Assembly (NCBI GenBank): GCA_024399135.1
Contig: JAKSHY010000008.1
Location: 53,347 to 117,346 of the forward strand
Direction: 5' to 3'
Length of the DNA: 64,000 nt
Source: Lachnospiraceae bacterium
Lineage (GTDB): Bacteria; Bacillota; Clostridia; Lachnospirales; Lachnospiraceae
The stretch's first letter is position 1. Each line of letters starts with the position of its first letter. The notes beneath the pieces are model-generated. The model made no database searches. It was not told where the DNA came from and saw nothing but the letters and a program-made list of their open reading frames with translations. Shown here piece after piece: positions 54,283-62,479 of this stretch. The position numbers and the translations under genes are program-made.

Positions 54283-54338
54283 CATCCCTAAGTTATTCAT
54301 TTTTTTCGTAAAAAATCATAACTTAGGGATGTATGCTT
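54276..54338. repeat. 21-bp perfect inverted repeat at transposase remnant start
   Basis: AAGCATACATCCCTAAGTTAT at 54276-54296 (21 bases, given here once) is the reverse complement of 54318-54338. The loop has T and A runs that can lengthen the stem. It spans the remnant's start codon and is absent from copy 2. It may be a transposon-end or transcription-block structure. Confidence 0.65.
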
Positions 54339-54471
54339 TTTCAATGTTTATATAGTATTGAAAGCTATTTTACTTTCACACATAGTTTATAAGAGTCATA
54401 TTTTTAATAAAATTTTATAGAAGTTACTACTCATTAGTTTTCCTCATTTTGGGTATATTAATATTGAAAAT

Positions 54472-54771
54472 CTAGATTCTTTGATAGATACTAACTGGTT
54501 CGTCATCTCCATACTCTTTTTCAAAAACTAACATATAATCATGCGATGACAAAAACGACTTAATATCTTCATCATATTGTTGCCGCAATACTATAAGTTT
54601 AGGAAGTTCTTCCTCCATTTGCTTCCAGTAATCATCCATAATATTCTTATCAATTTTACCAATTGGAAACTGATATGAATATTTTGTTGCATGTTGCCTA
54701 TTTGAAACCAAATATATAACATTCCAATTTCCATACACTGAAATTGTATCGTCAGTATACGTGCTTTTCAA
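54472..54771 (-). pseudogene. C-terminal fragment of a GT39-like membrane protein
   Basis: About 99 residues match the C-terminus of the protein at 60821-62278: ISVYGNWNVIYLVSNRQHATKYSYQFPIG here against ISVYGNNNIVYLLSERLPASKYSYQWPIS there (shown in part: KYSYQFPIG, KYSYQWPIS). Homology extends upstream in frame to about 54825, reaching the stop of the next gene, but the membrane part is gone. It is a leftover of a deleted gene in the recombination scar. Confidence 0.75.
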
Positions 54772-54833
54772 AATGTAATCAGTTACATCAAGTACTCTCT
54801 CTGATTTCTTTTCGTTATTTCTATATAATATTT

Positions 54834-55751
54834 TCAGTAAACACCATTATCAAAAAGATAAACATCCTTATATTGTTCGTCATTAAATATGCATGCCCAT
54901 AAAGATCCACTTGTCTTTCCACCAACAAGATATTTACATTTTGACAAAAGAAGTATCTTTTTAATATAAACCTGCGCAACATGTATAGAATCATATGACA
55001 TAATTTTTTCGTGAAGAGGTACTTTTTCAGAATATGAGTCAAAGTGGATATCCTCATCAAATTTCACAATTCGGTCACCATAATAGTTTAAAAATTCACT
55101 GTAAATAGAATTATCCTCTGTAACCAAAAATATTTTCAAATCATGCTCTTTAATGTATTCATCACATTTTTCAATTAATTGAGAAGCTGATGGTTGAATA
55201 TGATGATTTTTAGGTTTTAAAGCATTATAATCAGTTCCTCTCGCATACACCCCTATACAATCTGAAATATTCATATCCATGGCAATTCTATCTAAATTAT
55301 CTGTAATGTCTGGAGAGAATCTGAACAAACTATCAAATACCTTTTTCTTTTCCGAGTATAAGCCAAAATCATATTGTGTAAACAAATTGTTTACCTCATA
55401 TTCCGGGGGAGAATATCTAGAAAGAATTTTAGGTGGATTTAAATCAAGATACTTCTCATCAAATTCTGGTGGCTGAGAAAAAAAAGCCTCCCATGGATTT
55501 TTCTTTCCCTTTAGCTTGTACTGAGTTTTATAATGTAGCATATCTACATACGGAATCATATTATTTTTTCTAGCGTGAAATGCCTGTCCGCAAGCAGAAT
55601 ACAAACTAGACAAAATACCTTGGCCATAAAATAATCTGATAACATAAACAGGATTTAGATCCTTATTAGAAAATATAGAAAAACACTTTCGCTCACGAAA
55701 TCTTATATCTGTAATTTTTTTTATTTTTGATTTTATTATTGAATTATTCAT
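54834..55751 (-). CDS. Fucosyltransferase-like glycosyltransferase
   Basis: This 305-residue soluble protein has the phrase CIGVYARGTDYNALKP, similar to the HxRxGD donor-binding motif of the GT11/GT23/NodZ group with His replaced by Tyr, and an LLLSKCKYLVGGKTSGSLWA region typical of the GT-B C-terminus of that group. Known: such enzymes transfer fucose from GDP-fucose, though other donors are possible. An AAGGG site precedes its ATG. A second copy of its last 45 codons lies inverted at 58024-58159. Confidence 0.65.
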   Translation of the reverse strand: MNNSIIKSKIKKITDIRFRERKCFSIFSNKDLNPVYVIRLFYGQGILSSLYSACGQAFHARKNNMIPYVDMLHYKTQYKLKGKKNPWEAFFSQPPEFDEKYLDLNPPKILSRYSPPEYEVNNLFTQYDFGLYSEKKKVFDSLFRFSPDITDNLDRIAMDMNISDCIGVYARGTDYNALKPKNHHIQPSASQLIEKCDEYIKEHDLKIFLVTEDNSIYSEFLNYYGDRIVKFDEDIHFDSYSEKVPLHEKIMSYDSIHVAQVYIKKILLLSKCKYLVGGKTSGSLWACIFNDEQYKDVYLFDNGVY

Positions 55752-55833
55752 TTTCCCTTATAACTTATAAATAGTACATCTGATATCGTTTTATAATGTA
55801 CAATTTTATAATTGCATTAAATTATGAACCGAC

Positions 55834-55862
55834 TTGTTCCTCGGTAAACATTATGATATCAT
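55834..55862 (+). promoter_or_regulatory. Candidate promoter for the plus-strand gene
   Basis: TTGTTC (55834-55839) and TATCAT (55857-55862) are spaced by 17 bases and lie 50 bases before the ATG at 55912. The -35 element is imperfect. It fits the only gene read rightward here. Confidence 0.4.
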
Positions 55863-55911
55863 TACGATGGTGTTAGATACAATAGATTTTTAGACTTCGA
55901 TGTAGTGCAGT

Positions 55912-57423
55912 ATGAAATTAAAAAAAATATGTTCCAAATCAATAACCACTTTATTCTCCTTAATAATGTCACTACTATTCTTTTTATCGTTATTCGTACA
56001 TTGCGAAACTGACATCTATTCATATGCACGAATAATTGAGTTCCATACACCATGGCTTTATCTGATATTCTCATTTTTTCTTGTTCTACTAATTTTATTA
56101 CTGCTGTATCTGAGAAATAAACACTTTTCTAAGATGAATACTTCCAAAATGTTTTTAGGTCTTGTCATCTTAATGGTTCTTCTATGTTTTTCATGGATTT
56201 TCTTTTATGATTCAGCACCTGTGAATGATCAAGACACACTTTTCAAAGAAGCACAAAAAATAGCCGGATATAATAATACCCCATATAATGCAACATATAT
56301 GATAGCTTTTAAACGACAACGTTTTGTTGTCCTTTTGATGTCTTTAGGAATTAAACTCACCGGAAATAACTATTTGGGTTTTAAATTATTTAACGTAATT
56401 GGAGCTGTTGGAATTTATTTTGGAATACACAATATAATAAAAAAACGAGAAAAAAACTTTTCATTTCTCGCAATGTTTTTTACATTTCTTTTTTATCCTA
56501 TCATAATTTATACTTCATTTTTATATGGAACTCTGCTATCCTTCGCATTCTCGATATGGGGTTTTTATAACGCAATAGAATGGGTTTCCAAAAGATCTGT
56601 AAGAAATGCTTTACTAATGTCTTTCTGTTTTACTATTGCGATATCATTTCATCAATCTGCAGCTATCGCTTTTCTCGCAGCATGCATCTATTTAATTGTT
56701 AATATAAACAAAAAAAATGTTATCAATATTTTATTTATTATTGTTATATCATTTCTTTTAATTTTTGCATTTGGAAAAATAGTTGACTATACATATGAGC
56801 GTATTACTAATATAGAAAAGGGGGATTCTCTTCCTCCTTTAGCCACTATTGCAATGGGGCTGACTTCCACTGATGAGTATGGAGGTCCAGGAAGTCAGGA
56901 CGGTTCTTTCTTCCAAATATATGATGAGAACAATAGAATTTCTGCAGAAACTAATAAAGCTTCATTAAAGATAATCAAAAATTCATTTTTAGATTTCATT
57001 TCTGGAAAACGAAGCTTATCGTTTTTCTACAAGAAAATACAATATCAGTGGTTAGATCCAACTCTTGGTTCAAAAAAAACTATAATAACCAATTATGAAG
57101 AACCATATAATTCCAAACTATTCCTAGCGTTTTATAATAGTTCGCTTAGAAATATCATTTTTAAATTTTCTAATGTATTTATGATAGTTATTTATGGATT
57201 TTCTTTTATCACTGGAATAATGCTTACTATTAATGACAAGTCAATGGATGATTCCTCTGCAAATATCCACCTTTTATTTCAGCTATATGTAATTGGAGGT
57301 TTCATATTCCAACTATTTTGGGAATCACTATCTAGATATTGCTTTCCTTACTATTTATTCATAATAATCGAAGGATCGTATGGAATAACTATATTAAATA
57401 ATAAAGTAAAAGAGGCTTCTTAA
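55912..57423 (+). CDS. GT39/PMT-like multispan glycosyltransferase
   Basis: This 503-residue protein is the only supported plus-strand gene. It has about eleven hydrophobic helices; the first outer loop has the acidic phrase DSAPVNDQDTLFKEAQKI, fitting GT-C enzymes of the PMT/ArnT kind, and later NYLGFKLFNVIGAVGIYFG. A soluble insert from about 300 to 400 may be the acceptor part. No clear ribosome site lies before the ATG. It is framed by ISL3 remnants and gene fragments, so it may have been inverted or brought in with them. Confidence 0.65.
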   Translation: MKLKKICSKSITTLFSLIMSLLFFLSLFVHCETDIYSYARIIEFHTPWLYLIFSFFLVLLILLLLYLRNKHFSKMNTSKMFLGLVILMVLLCFSWIFFYDSAPVNDQDTLFKEAQKIAGYNNTPYNATYMIAFKRQRFVVLLMSLGIKLTGNNYLGFKLFNVIGAVGIYFGIHNIIKKREKNFSFLAMFFTFLFYPIIIYTSFLYGTLLSFAFSIWGFYNAIEWVSKRSVRNALLMSFCFTIAISFHQSAAIAFLAACIYLIVNINKKNVINILFIIVISFLLIFAFGKIVDYTYERITNIEKGDSLPPLATIAMGLTSTDEYGGPGSQDGSFFQIYDENNRISAETNKASLKIIKNSFLDFISGKRSLSFFYKKIQYQWLDPTLGSKKTIITNYEEPYNSKLFLAFYNSSLRNIIFKFSNVFMIVIYGFSFITGIMLTINDKSMDDSSANIHLLFQLYVIGGFIFQLFWESLSRYCFPYYLFIIIEGSYGITILNNKVKEAS

Positions 57424-57450
57424 CAATGTGTGAAGACTATGCACCGCCTC

Positions 57451-58022
57451 TTAGTTCATAATCAGCTCTTCCCATGGCAGTGGAATATGTATATCAGAAC
57501 ACCTTAGCATTATCATATCTAACATGTTTGTCATGTTCCTAAAGCCATATGCCATACGAATAGTAAGCTTTATCTTATTGTTAGTTGCTTCTATTCTGGC
57601 ATTAGATAAACCATATTTAATTGTTGCAAGAATAGCATCCATGCAGCGGATTGCATCTGGACAATACTTAGCTATACACGATGATATCCACCTTGCTCCG
57701 TCTGCAGTTATATATTTAATAGATGCACGTTGTGCTTCTGTTAAACTTTCAAAGAACTTTGATAATACATCTGCTCCATAACCAGCAGATACCCATATAG
57801 CTTTACCTGTATCATGGTTAACAACTACTGTGAGATACTTGTGTCCTTTACGATAACTGGTTTCATCAATACTGATAGAAACAAGGTTATCGAAACGACT
57901 TGCTGGCCTTTTGACGGATGAACATTTATAACAATATCTGATTCATCATCAAAGGTTTTAATGTCATCTATAATTGTGTGCTTGACGTTTAGGATGCCAG
58001 CGATTATTCTTTTCTTAAGCAT
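57451..58022 (-). pseudogene. ISL3-family transposase remnant, copy 2
   Basis: It begins at 58022 like copy 1 (MLKKRIIAGILNVKH), has the same early deletion and frameshift, and continues further: RCMD is joined directly to AILATIKYGLSNARIEATNNK, so a second internal stretch including FHVV is lost. It then runs through LTIRMAYGFRNMTNM to a stop at 57451. The three acidic residues of the DDE core seem to remain, but two deletions and a frameshift make it inactive. It is joined to a glycosyltransferase fragment at its start codon. Confidence 0.85.
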
Positions 58023-58023
58023 A
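57637..58023. repeat. 387-bp direct repeat, right copy
   Basis: See the left copy at 53896-54282; orientation and length are the same and one base differs. The right border falls within the ATA after the remnant's start codon, where sequence changes to glycosyltransferase code. Confidence 0.85.
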
Positions 58024-58159
58024 TCTAAAGAAGATACTCCTACTATCTAAATGTGGATACTTAATAGGGGGAAAAACTAGCGGTTCATTATGGGCTTGCA
58101 TTTTTAATAATGAACAGTACAAAGAAGTATTTTTATTTGATTATGGTAGGTATTCATAA
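58024..58159 (+). pseudogene. Inverted C-terminal fragment of the 305-residue glycosyltransferase
   Basis: Read on the plus strand this encodes LKKILLLSKCGYLIGG, then KTSGSLWACIFNNEQYKEV and a short end YGRYS before TAA. It matches the last 45 codons of the gene at 54834-55751 with several substitutions, but in inverse orientation. It has no start and is fused to the transposase remnant, so it is a recombination leftover. Confidence 0.85.
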
Positions 58160-58162
58160 CAA

Positions 58163-58198
58163 AAGAGGACTGAGTAATCAACATTTCTCAGTCCTCTT
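58163..58198. terminator. Bidirectional rho-independent terminator
   Basis: A 12-bp perfect stem AAGAGGACTGAG/CTCAGTCCTCTT with a 12-base loop has T runs on both strands. The stop of the minus-strand polymerase gene lies within the loop. It separates the 58-62 kb operon from the scar region. Confidence 0.9.
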
Positions 58199-59395
58199 TT
58201 TATTTACATACAATATTTCAGGCAACAACATCCCTATTAAAAATAACACATATGATCTACCAATATACACCGATACGAAATGTGCCTCAACAAACATATG
58301 GAAAAGAATGAATGAAACAAAAATAAATTCATTAGTCTTTTTCATCTTTTGCAGCCAATATAATATATAAAACAGAACAATAATCACTATGACCGCTAGA
58401 ATAATTCCATACCAATAAAATAGTCTAACCCACCCCAAATCAAAATATACATTATGATTTGGCGTCGTAAACCATGTCCATGAATCCATCGTTCCATGGT
58501 AGTCATATTCTGTCAGTGACAAAATTCTACCTGTAAGCAACTTATCAAAAAAAATGATTAAATATGGTGGATTAGGAGGATTTTCCCAAAAAGAATCCCA
58601 ATAATATTTGCAATAGCCTCTTGCGCCTGCTGCGAAATATACCGACAATAATAATAATACAATATTAAGTACCATCATCCCCCTGCTGATCCATGTAAAT
58701 AAGCGAAATGATTTTTCCTTTAATATTGGTGCAATCCAAAATGCTAATATAGAAAATAGCGTTAATGCAGTTGCTGTTTTGCAATCCGTTAATTTAAAGA
58801 GATATAAATCAGCACAAATTAATAGAATATATCCCCACCATTTTATTATTTCGTTATATAAATATAAACCTAATAATACTGAAACAAAAAACATTGTATG
58901 AAAAGAATTCGCATTCCCCATTCCGAAACAATATCTAGTGAATAAGCCTTCACCCTGATATTCTTTTTCTACAGTTAATTCTCCATATATGCCTATTATA
59001 GAAGCTGCAGCTATCAACACACATCCTATGGTCTGAATCCAAAATATAACTTTAAATCCTTTCTTTATCTCAATATCCTTGCACGCAAACAACGCTACAG
59101 CAAATCTAATTATCTCATTTCTATCTCCAAAATAATCGGCCAATAATCCCATTAATAGAAAAATAGTGAATATAACGTATTCTCTCATGCTGTATTCTGT
59201 AAGCAAAAATTTAATAAAGAATAAAGCAAAAGCAATCTGAAACATTCTGCCTTCAACAGGATTAATGAATGCACTTTTATCAATAAGCACTAGTAATAAC
59301 TCTATAACCAATGCAATATAAAAAACGACACTTGAAAGATGTTTAATTTCTGGTAATTTTTTGATTTTCTTAATATTAGTTGATATACAGATCAT
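58178..59395 (-). CDS. Wzy-like O-antigen polymerase (second copy)
   Basis: This 405-residue protein has about ten membrane helices and the phrase CFGMGNANSFHTMFFVSVLLGLYLY, which resembles LGFTHPNVLHATFFV in the fused polymerase at 44232-47864. A long outer loop with DYHGTMDSWTWFTTPNHNVY precedes the last helices, as in Wzy. Known: Wzy joins flipped repeat units. It overlaps the upstream SGNH gene by 20 bases. A terminator covers its 3' end, so it ends the operon. Confidence 0.75.
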   Translation of the reverse strand: MICISTNIKKIKKLPEIKHLSSVVFYIALVIELLLVLIDKSAFINPVEGRMFQIAFALFFIKFLLTEYSMREYVIFTIFLLMGLLADYFGDRNEIIRFAVALFACKDIEIKKGFKVIFWIQTIGCVLIAAASIIGIYGELTVEKEYQGEGLFTRYCFGMGNANSFHTMFFVSVLLGLYLYNEIIKWWGYILLICADLYLFKLTDCKTATALTLFSILAFWIAPILKEKSFRLFTWISRGMMVLNIVLLLLSVYFAAGARGYCKYYWDSFWENPPNPPYLIIFFDKLLTGRILSLTEYDYHGTMDSWTWFTTPNHNVYFDLGWVRLFYWYGIILAVIVIIVLFYILYWLQKMKKTNEFIFVSFILFHMFVEAHFVSVYIGRSYVLFLIGMLLPEILYVNKKRTEKC

Positions 59396-60824
59396 ATTTA
59401 CTTAACTCCGCACCTCGCTTCAAAAAAGAACCTCTATATACAATCTCTCCATCATCAAGAACTCCAAAACGTATAACTTTATTTTCTATCTGATTATCTA
59501 ATATATCTAAAACACTCATTTCATTCAATGATATAGTATATCCGCCTTCTGATTTTTGCTCTTTTTTAATATTTCCTATACATGTTGCATAATTATTGCC
59601 TATAGCTAAATCATTAACAACTGACATCTCGTTTGTCTTTCCATCCATTACAAGATAAACACTATTATCTACATTATAATTATCCCTCAAACAACCTAGG
59701 TTATTCAAAAAATTACTGTAATATTCATCACTTAATATATCTATATCCGTGATCTCTAATACTACATCAAAAGAACAATGATAAAGAAGAGTCAAAAACG
59801 AATCTAAACTAACCTGATTTTTAATCTGTTGTAAAATATATTCACGATATTCATCATATTCCTTATTCCATTTTTCCTTTTGATTATCATCACGGTCAGT
59901 TTTTACATTATAGTTCTTAAGTACATAATCGCCTAAGTAAGTTGTTATTTTCCTAGCACCAGAAGAATTAACATGACCCTCATCCCTAAAATCAGTAGCC
60001 AAATTAACTAGTTTGTTTAATCTATTTAATTCAAGGAATTCCACACCATACTCCTCTGCAAGAGTGTTAGCGCTATTAGTCCACGCTTGCTTGTCATCAC
60101 TATACCTACTCGGCGTATTTAGCAATAAAACATTAATCCCCTTTTCTTTACATAATTCAATACTTTTTCGCATATATTCTCTAGAAGTTGATGAACTCTC
60201 ATTTCTTGTCACTAAGTCATTTTCTCTTTCCTTGCTTAAATCATAGATTGGAACATTTTGTTCGACATCTCGAGTATCTAATGCTTCTCCTTTAAACGAG
60301 TATAATGTATCTAGGGACTTTTTGTAAGAATTTTGTCCCCATTGCTCATGTATGTAGCTTAAAGGAAAGAAATAATATAAACGTTCATCTTCCGAGACAA
60401 TATCCTTAATCATGCTAATCTTCGTCCCACACAAAGGCATGGCATCAACATTTGAATGAAAATTCTCGGAGTTCTTAGTCACAATTGTTTCATCAACAAA
60501 TAAGCCATATGCATCTAACACAACAAGTTTAGGCTGCATTTTTTCAAGGGCATATTTAAGTATCCAATAGTTCTCATTCATTGTCTGTCCAAAATCTGCC
60601 ATATTGTATGAAGTAATTTCATATTCATTCCATAGCTGTAATGGAGAAATTGACATTGTAAGGTGACTAGATCCAATAATCAGCAAGTCATACTCATTAG
60701 GATTACTATTCTGATAGAACTCCCACGATTTGCTATAGGACTCATTTTTAACGAATGAACACTGTACCAGATAAGCTGACAATAATGAGATTATTATAGT
60801 TGATATAAATAAAACCTTTTTCAT
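59376..60824 (-). CDS. SGNH-type membrane-anchored protein (second copy)
   Basis: The 482-residue protein has one N-terminal helix and an extracytoplasmic domain with LIIGSSHLTMSI (SGNH block I) and RDEGHVNSSGAR (Asp-His block). It is a paralogue of the partial gene at 1-1022 and shows the full length of the family: about 165 residues follow the Asp-His block, with EIVYRGSFLKRG near the end. No MBOAT gene lies beside it here. It may accept acetyl groups from an MBOAT protein elsewhere. Its ATG overlaps the upstream stop (ATGA). Confidence 0.78.
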   Translation of the reverse strand: MKKVLFISTIIISLLSAYLVQCSFVKNESYSKSWEFYQNSNPNEYDLLIIGSSHLTMSISPLQLWNEYEITSYNMADFGQTMNENYWILKYALEKMQPKLVVLDAYGLFVDETIVTKNSENFHSNVDAMPLCGTKISMIKDIVSEDERLYYFFPLSYIHEQWGQNSYKKSLDTLYSFKGEALDTRDVEQNVPIYDLSKERENDLVTRNESSSTSREYMRKSIELCKEKGINVLLLNTPSRYSDDKQAWTNSANTLAEEYGVEFLELNRLNKLVNLATDFRDEGHVNSSGARKITTYLGDYVLKNYNVKTDRDDNQKEKWNKEYDEYREYILQQIKNQVSLDSFLTLLYHCSFDVVLEITDIDILSDEYYSNFLNNLGCLRDNYNVDNSVYLVMDGKTNEMSVVNDLAIGNNYATCIGNIKKEQKSEGGYTISLNEMSVLDILDNQIENKVIRFGVLDDGEIVYRGSFLKRGAELSKYDLYIN

Positions 60825-62278
60825 TGCTTCATACCATAAACACTTATGCCGTTTGAACTCCTATAAGCAAGATGATAGTTATTTATTTCAATGAAATCAT
60901 CCAGCTGACCATCCCCATTACAAACAATAATGAATTTAGGGCGATTTTCTAACAATTGCACAGTGTATTCCTTCATTATATTTTCATCATATATTGAAAT
61001 AGGCCATTGATACGAATATTTAGATGCCGGTAGCCTTTCACTTAGTAAATATACTATATTATTATTTCCGTATACAGATATTCTGTCATTTTCGCTAGAA
61101 TTAGCTCTTATAAAATCACAAATATCTAAAATATCCTTATTATGTCTATTCTCACCTATGGTCTTATATCCATAATATGTATCCTCAATCATACTTTTCC
61201 ATGATTTTGAATTGTATGAAAGAAAAATTATCATTGCCAAAAGAATAAAAATAGATACCGTAGTATTCTTTTCTAATATGATTGCAATAGAAGCTGAAAT
61301 AGTTAATGAGAGAACAGGAACAATCACCAGTGCATAACTATCTGCACCTGAATAATTCCCCGACACTGACATAAATATTAACGAAACAACTATGGCTATA
61401 AAGTTTGATAAATTAATCAAATTATACTTAATAACAACACAAAATATTGATATAACAGATGTAAACAATATCATCGGTTGCTTTAAAAAATACCAAAAAG
61501 CAATTGCTTTTCCTGAAATGGCTGATCCACAATATTTAAAATTAAACATAAAATTTTGGTACATAAAATCGTCAAATGCATTGTTAATTAACAACCATAA
61601 ACCTACTGGTAATAATAACGTTAAGAATCCGATCATAAACCAGCAAATATACTTTCTCAAATTCATATACTGTTTTTTTATAACAAGTTGTATTATTACA
61701 GCAATGCAAAAAACAACCCATACCGCAATCATATTAGGTCGCAGCAAAAATACTGCCCCCATACTCATTCCACAAATATATAATCTAAATCTACTAATTA
61801 TTTTTTTAATAAAATAGCTTTGAAAAATAAATACTGCAATTGAAATAAATGGCAAAGCATACTCTTCTGTCAAATTTCCACCAGATATATACTTGTATAT
61901 TAACTCTCCAATAGGAAAAAGAAGAAGTGCTGAGACTATTGTATTAAGGTACAATTGCGAGGTCTTAAAAATAAAAAACAAAGCAATAACTAGTGAAATC
62001 CATTCTATATACCATACTCCTTTATAGAACGAAATCATATTACCAAGATAATTTATAAAATATATCACTGGTCCCTTATGATCAAACGTGTCTCTGTATG
62101 GAATTAATCCATGTTGCATTTGATATGCAACAGTCATAAAAACACTGGAATCTGTGTGAACATCGTTCGTTACCCACGGATGGATTGGGCTTTGCTTAAG
62201 AATCACAAATGAAATCATTATAAGTAATATAAAAATCAGTATCATTTGCACTTTATTCGTAGCTAGTTTAACACACAT
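60821..62278 (-). CDS. GT39-like membrane glycosyltransferase
   Basis: From the ATG at 62278 (AAAGGAG, eight bases before) this is 485 residues; the frame upstream to 62446 runs into intron sequence and is rejected. It has about eleven helices, with VHTDSSVFMTVAYQMQHG and IPYRDTFDHKGPVIYFIN in the first outer loop, the PMT_2/ArnT pattern with the catalytic Asp. Known: these enzymes move sugars from polyprenyl phosphate outside the membrane. A C-terminal fragment of a relative lies at 54472-54771. Confidence 0.75.
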   Translation of the reverse strand: MCVKLATNKVQMILIFILLIMISFVILKQSPIHPWVTNDVHTDSSVFMTVAYQMQHGLIPYRDTFDHKGPVIYFINYLGNMISFYKGVWYIEWISLVIALFFIFKTSQLYLNTIVSALLLFPIGELIYKYISGGNLTEEYALPFISIAVFIFQSYFIKKIISRFRLYICGMSMGAVFLLRPNMIAVWVVFCIAVIIQLVIKKQYMNLRKYICWFMIGFLTLLLPVGLWLLINNAFDDFMYQNFMFNFKYCGSAISGKAIAFWYFLKQPMILFTSVISIFCVVIKYNLINLSNFIAIVVSLIFMSVSGNYSGADSYALVIVPVLSLTISASIAIILEKNTTVSIFILLAMIIFLSYNSKSWKSMIEDTYYGYKTIGENRHNKDILDICDFIRANSSENDRISVYGNNNIVYLLSERLPASKYSYQWPISIYDENIMKEYTVQLLENRPKFIIVCNGDGQLDDFIEINNYHLAYRSSNGISVYGMKQ

Positions 62279-62333
62279 CACCATTTCTCCTTTTAACCAA
62301 TAATCTAAATATATGTTATACTCAGAGAAGATT

Positions 62334-62342
62334 ATTATAACA
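62334..62342 (-). promoter_or_regulatory. Candidate extended -10 promoter of the 62 kb operon
   Basis: On the minus strand TGTTATAAT (an extended -10) lies about 55 bases before the ATG at 62278. No good -35 is at the normal distance. A TTGACA lies at 62402-62407, next to the intron junction, but does not pair with it at 17 bases. Confidence 0.35.
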
Positions 62343-62446
62343 TAGTAAACTATCTTGAGGCATCCATTTGTAACCTTTACACTAAAGAATTTATTAAATG
62401 ATGTCAAAATCGAGTAGGAGGCGGTGACTAACCGCCGTCCTCTCAC

Positions 62447-62478
62447 AGCACCGTACGTACCGTTCGGTATACGGCGCT
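62447..62478 (-). ncRNA. Group II intron domain V
   Basis: The minus strand gives AGCGCCGTA paired with TACGGTGCT (AGC triad, 9 bp), a CG bulge, and a TACC/GGTA upper stem with a GAAC loop. This is the catalytic domain V form. It begins one base past the stop codon of the reverse transcriptase. Confidence 0.9.
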
Positions 62479-62479
62479 T

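Noticed and set aside
62279..62446. Upstream extension of the GT39-like protein
   Set aside because: The extra codons are read from leader and intron domain VI sequence; AAAGGAG is placed for the ATG at 62278.
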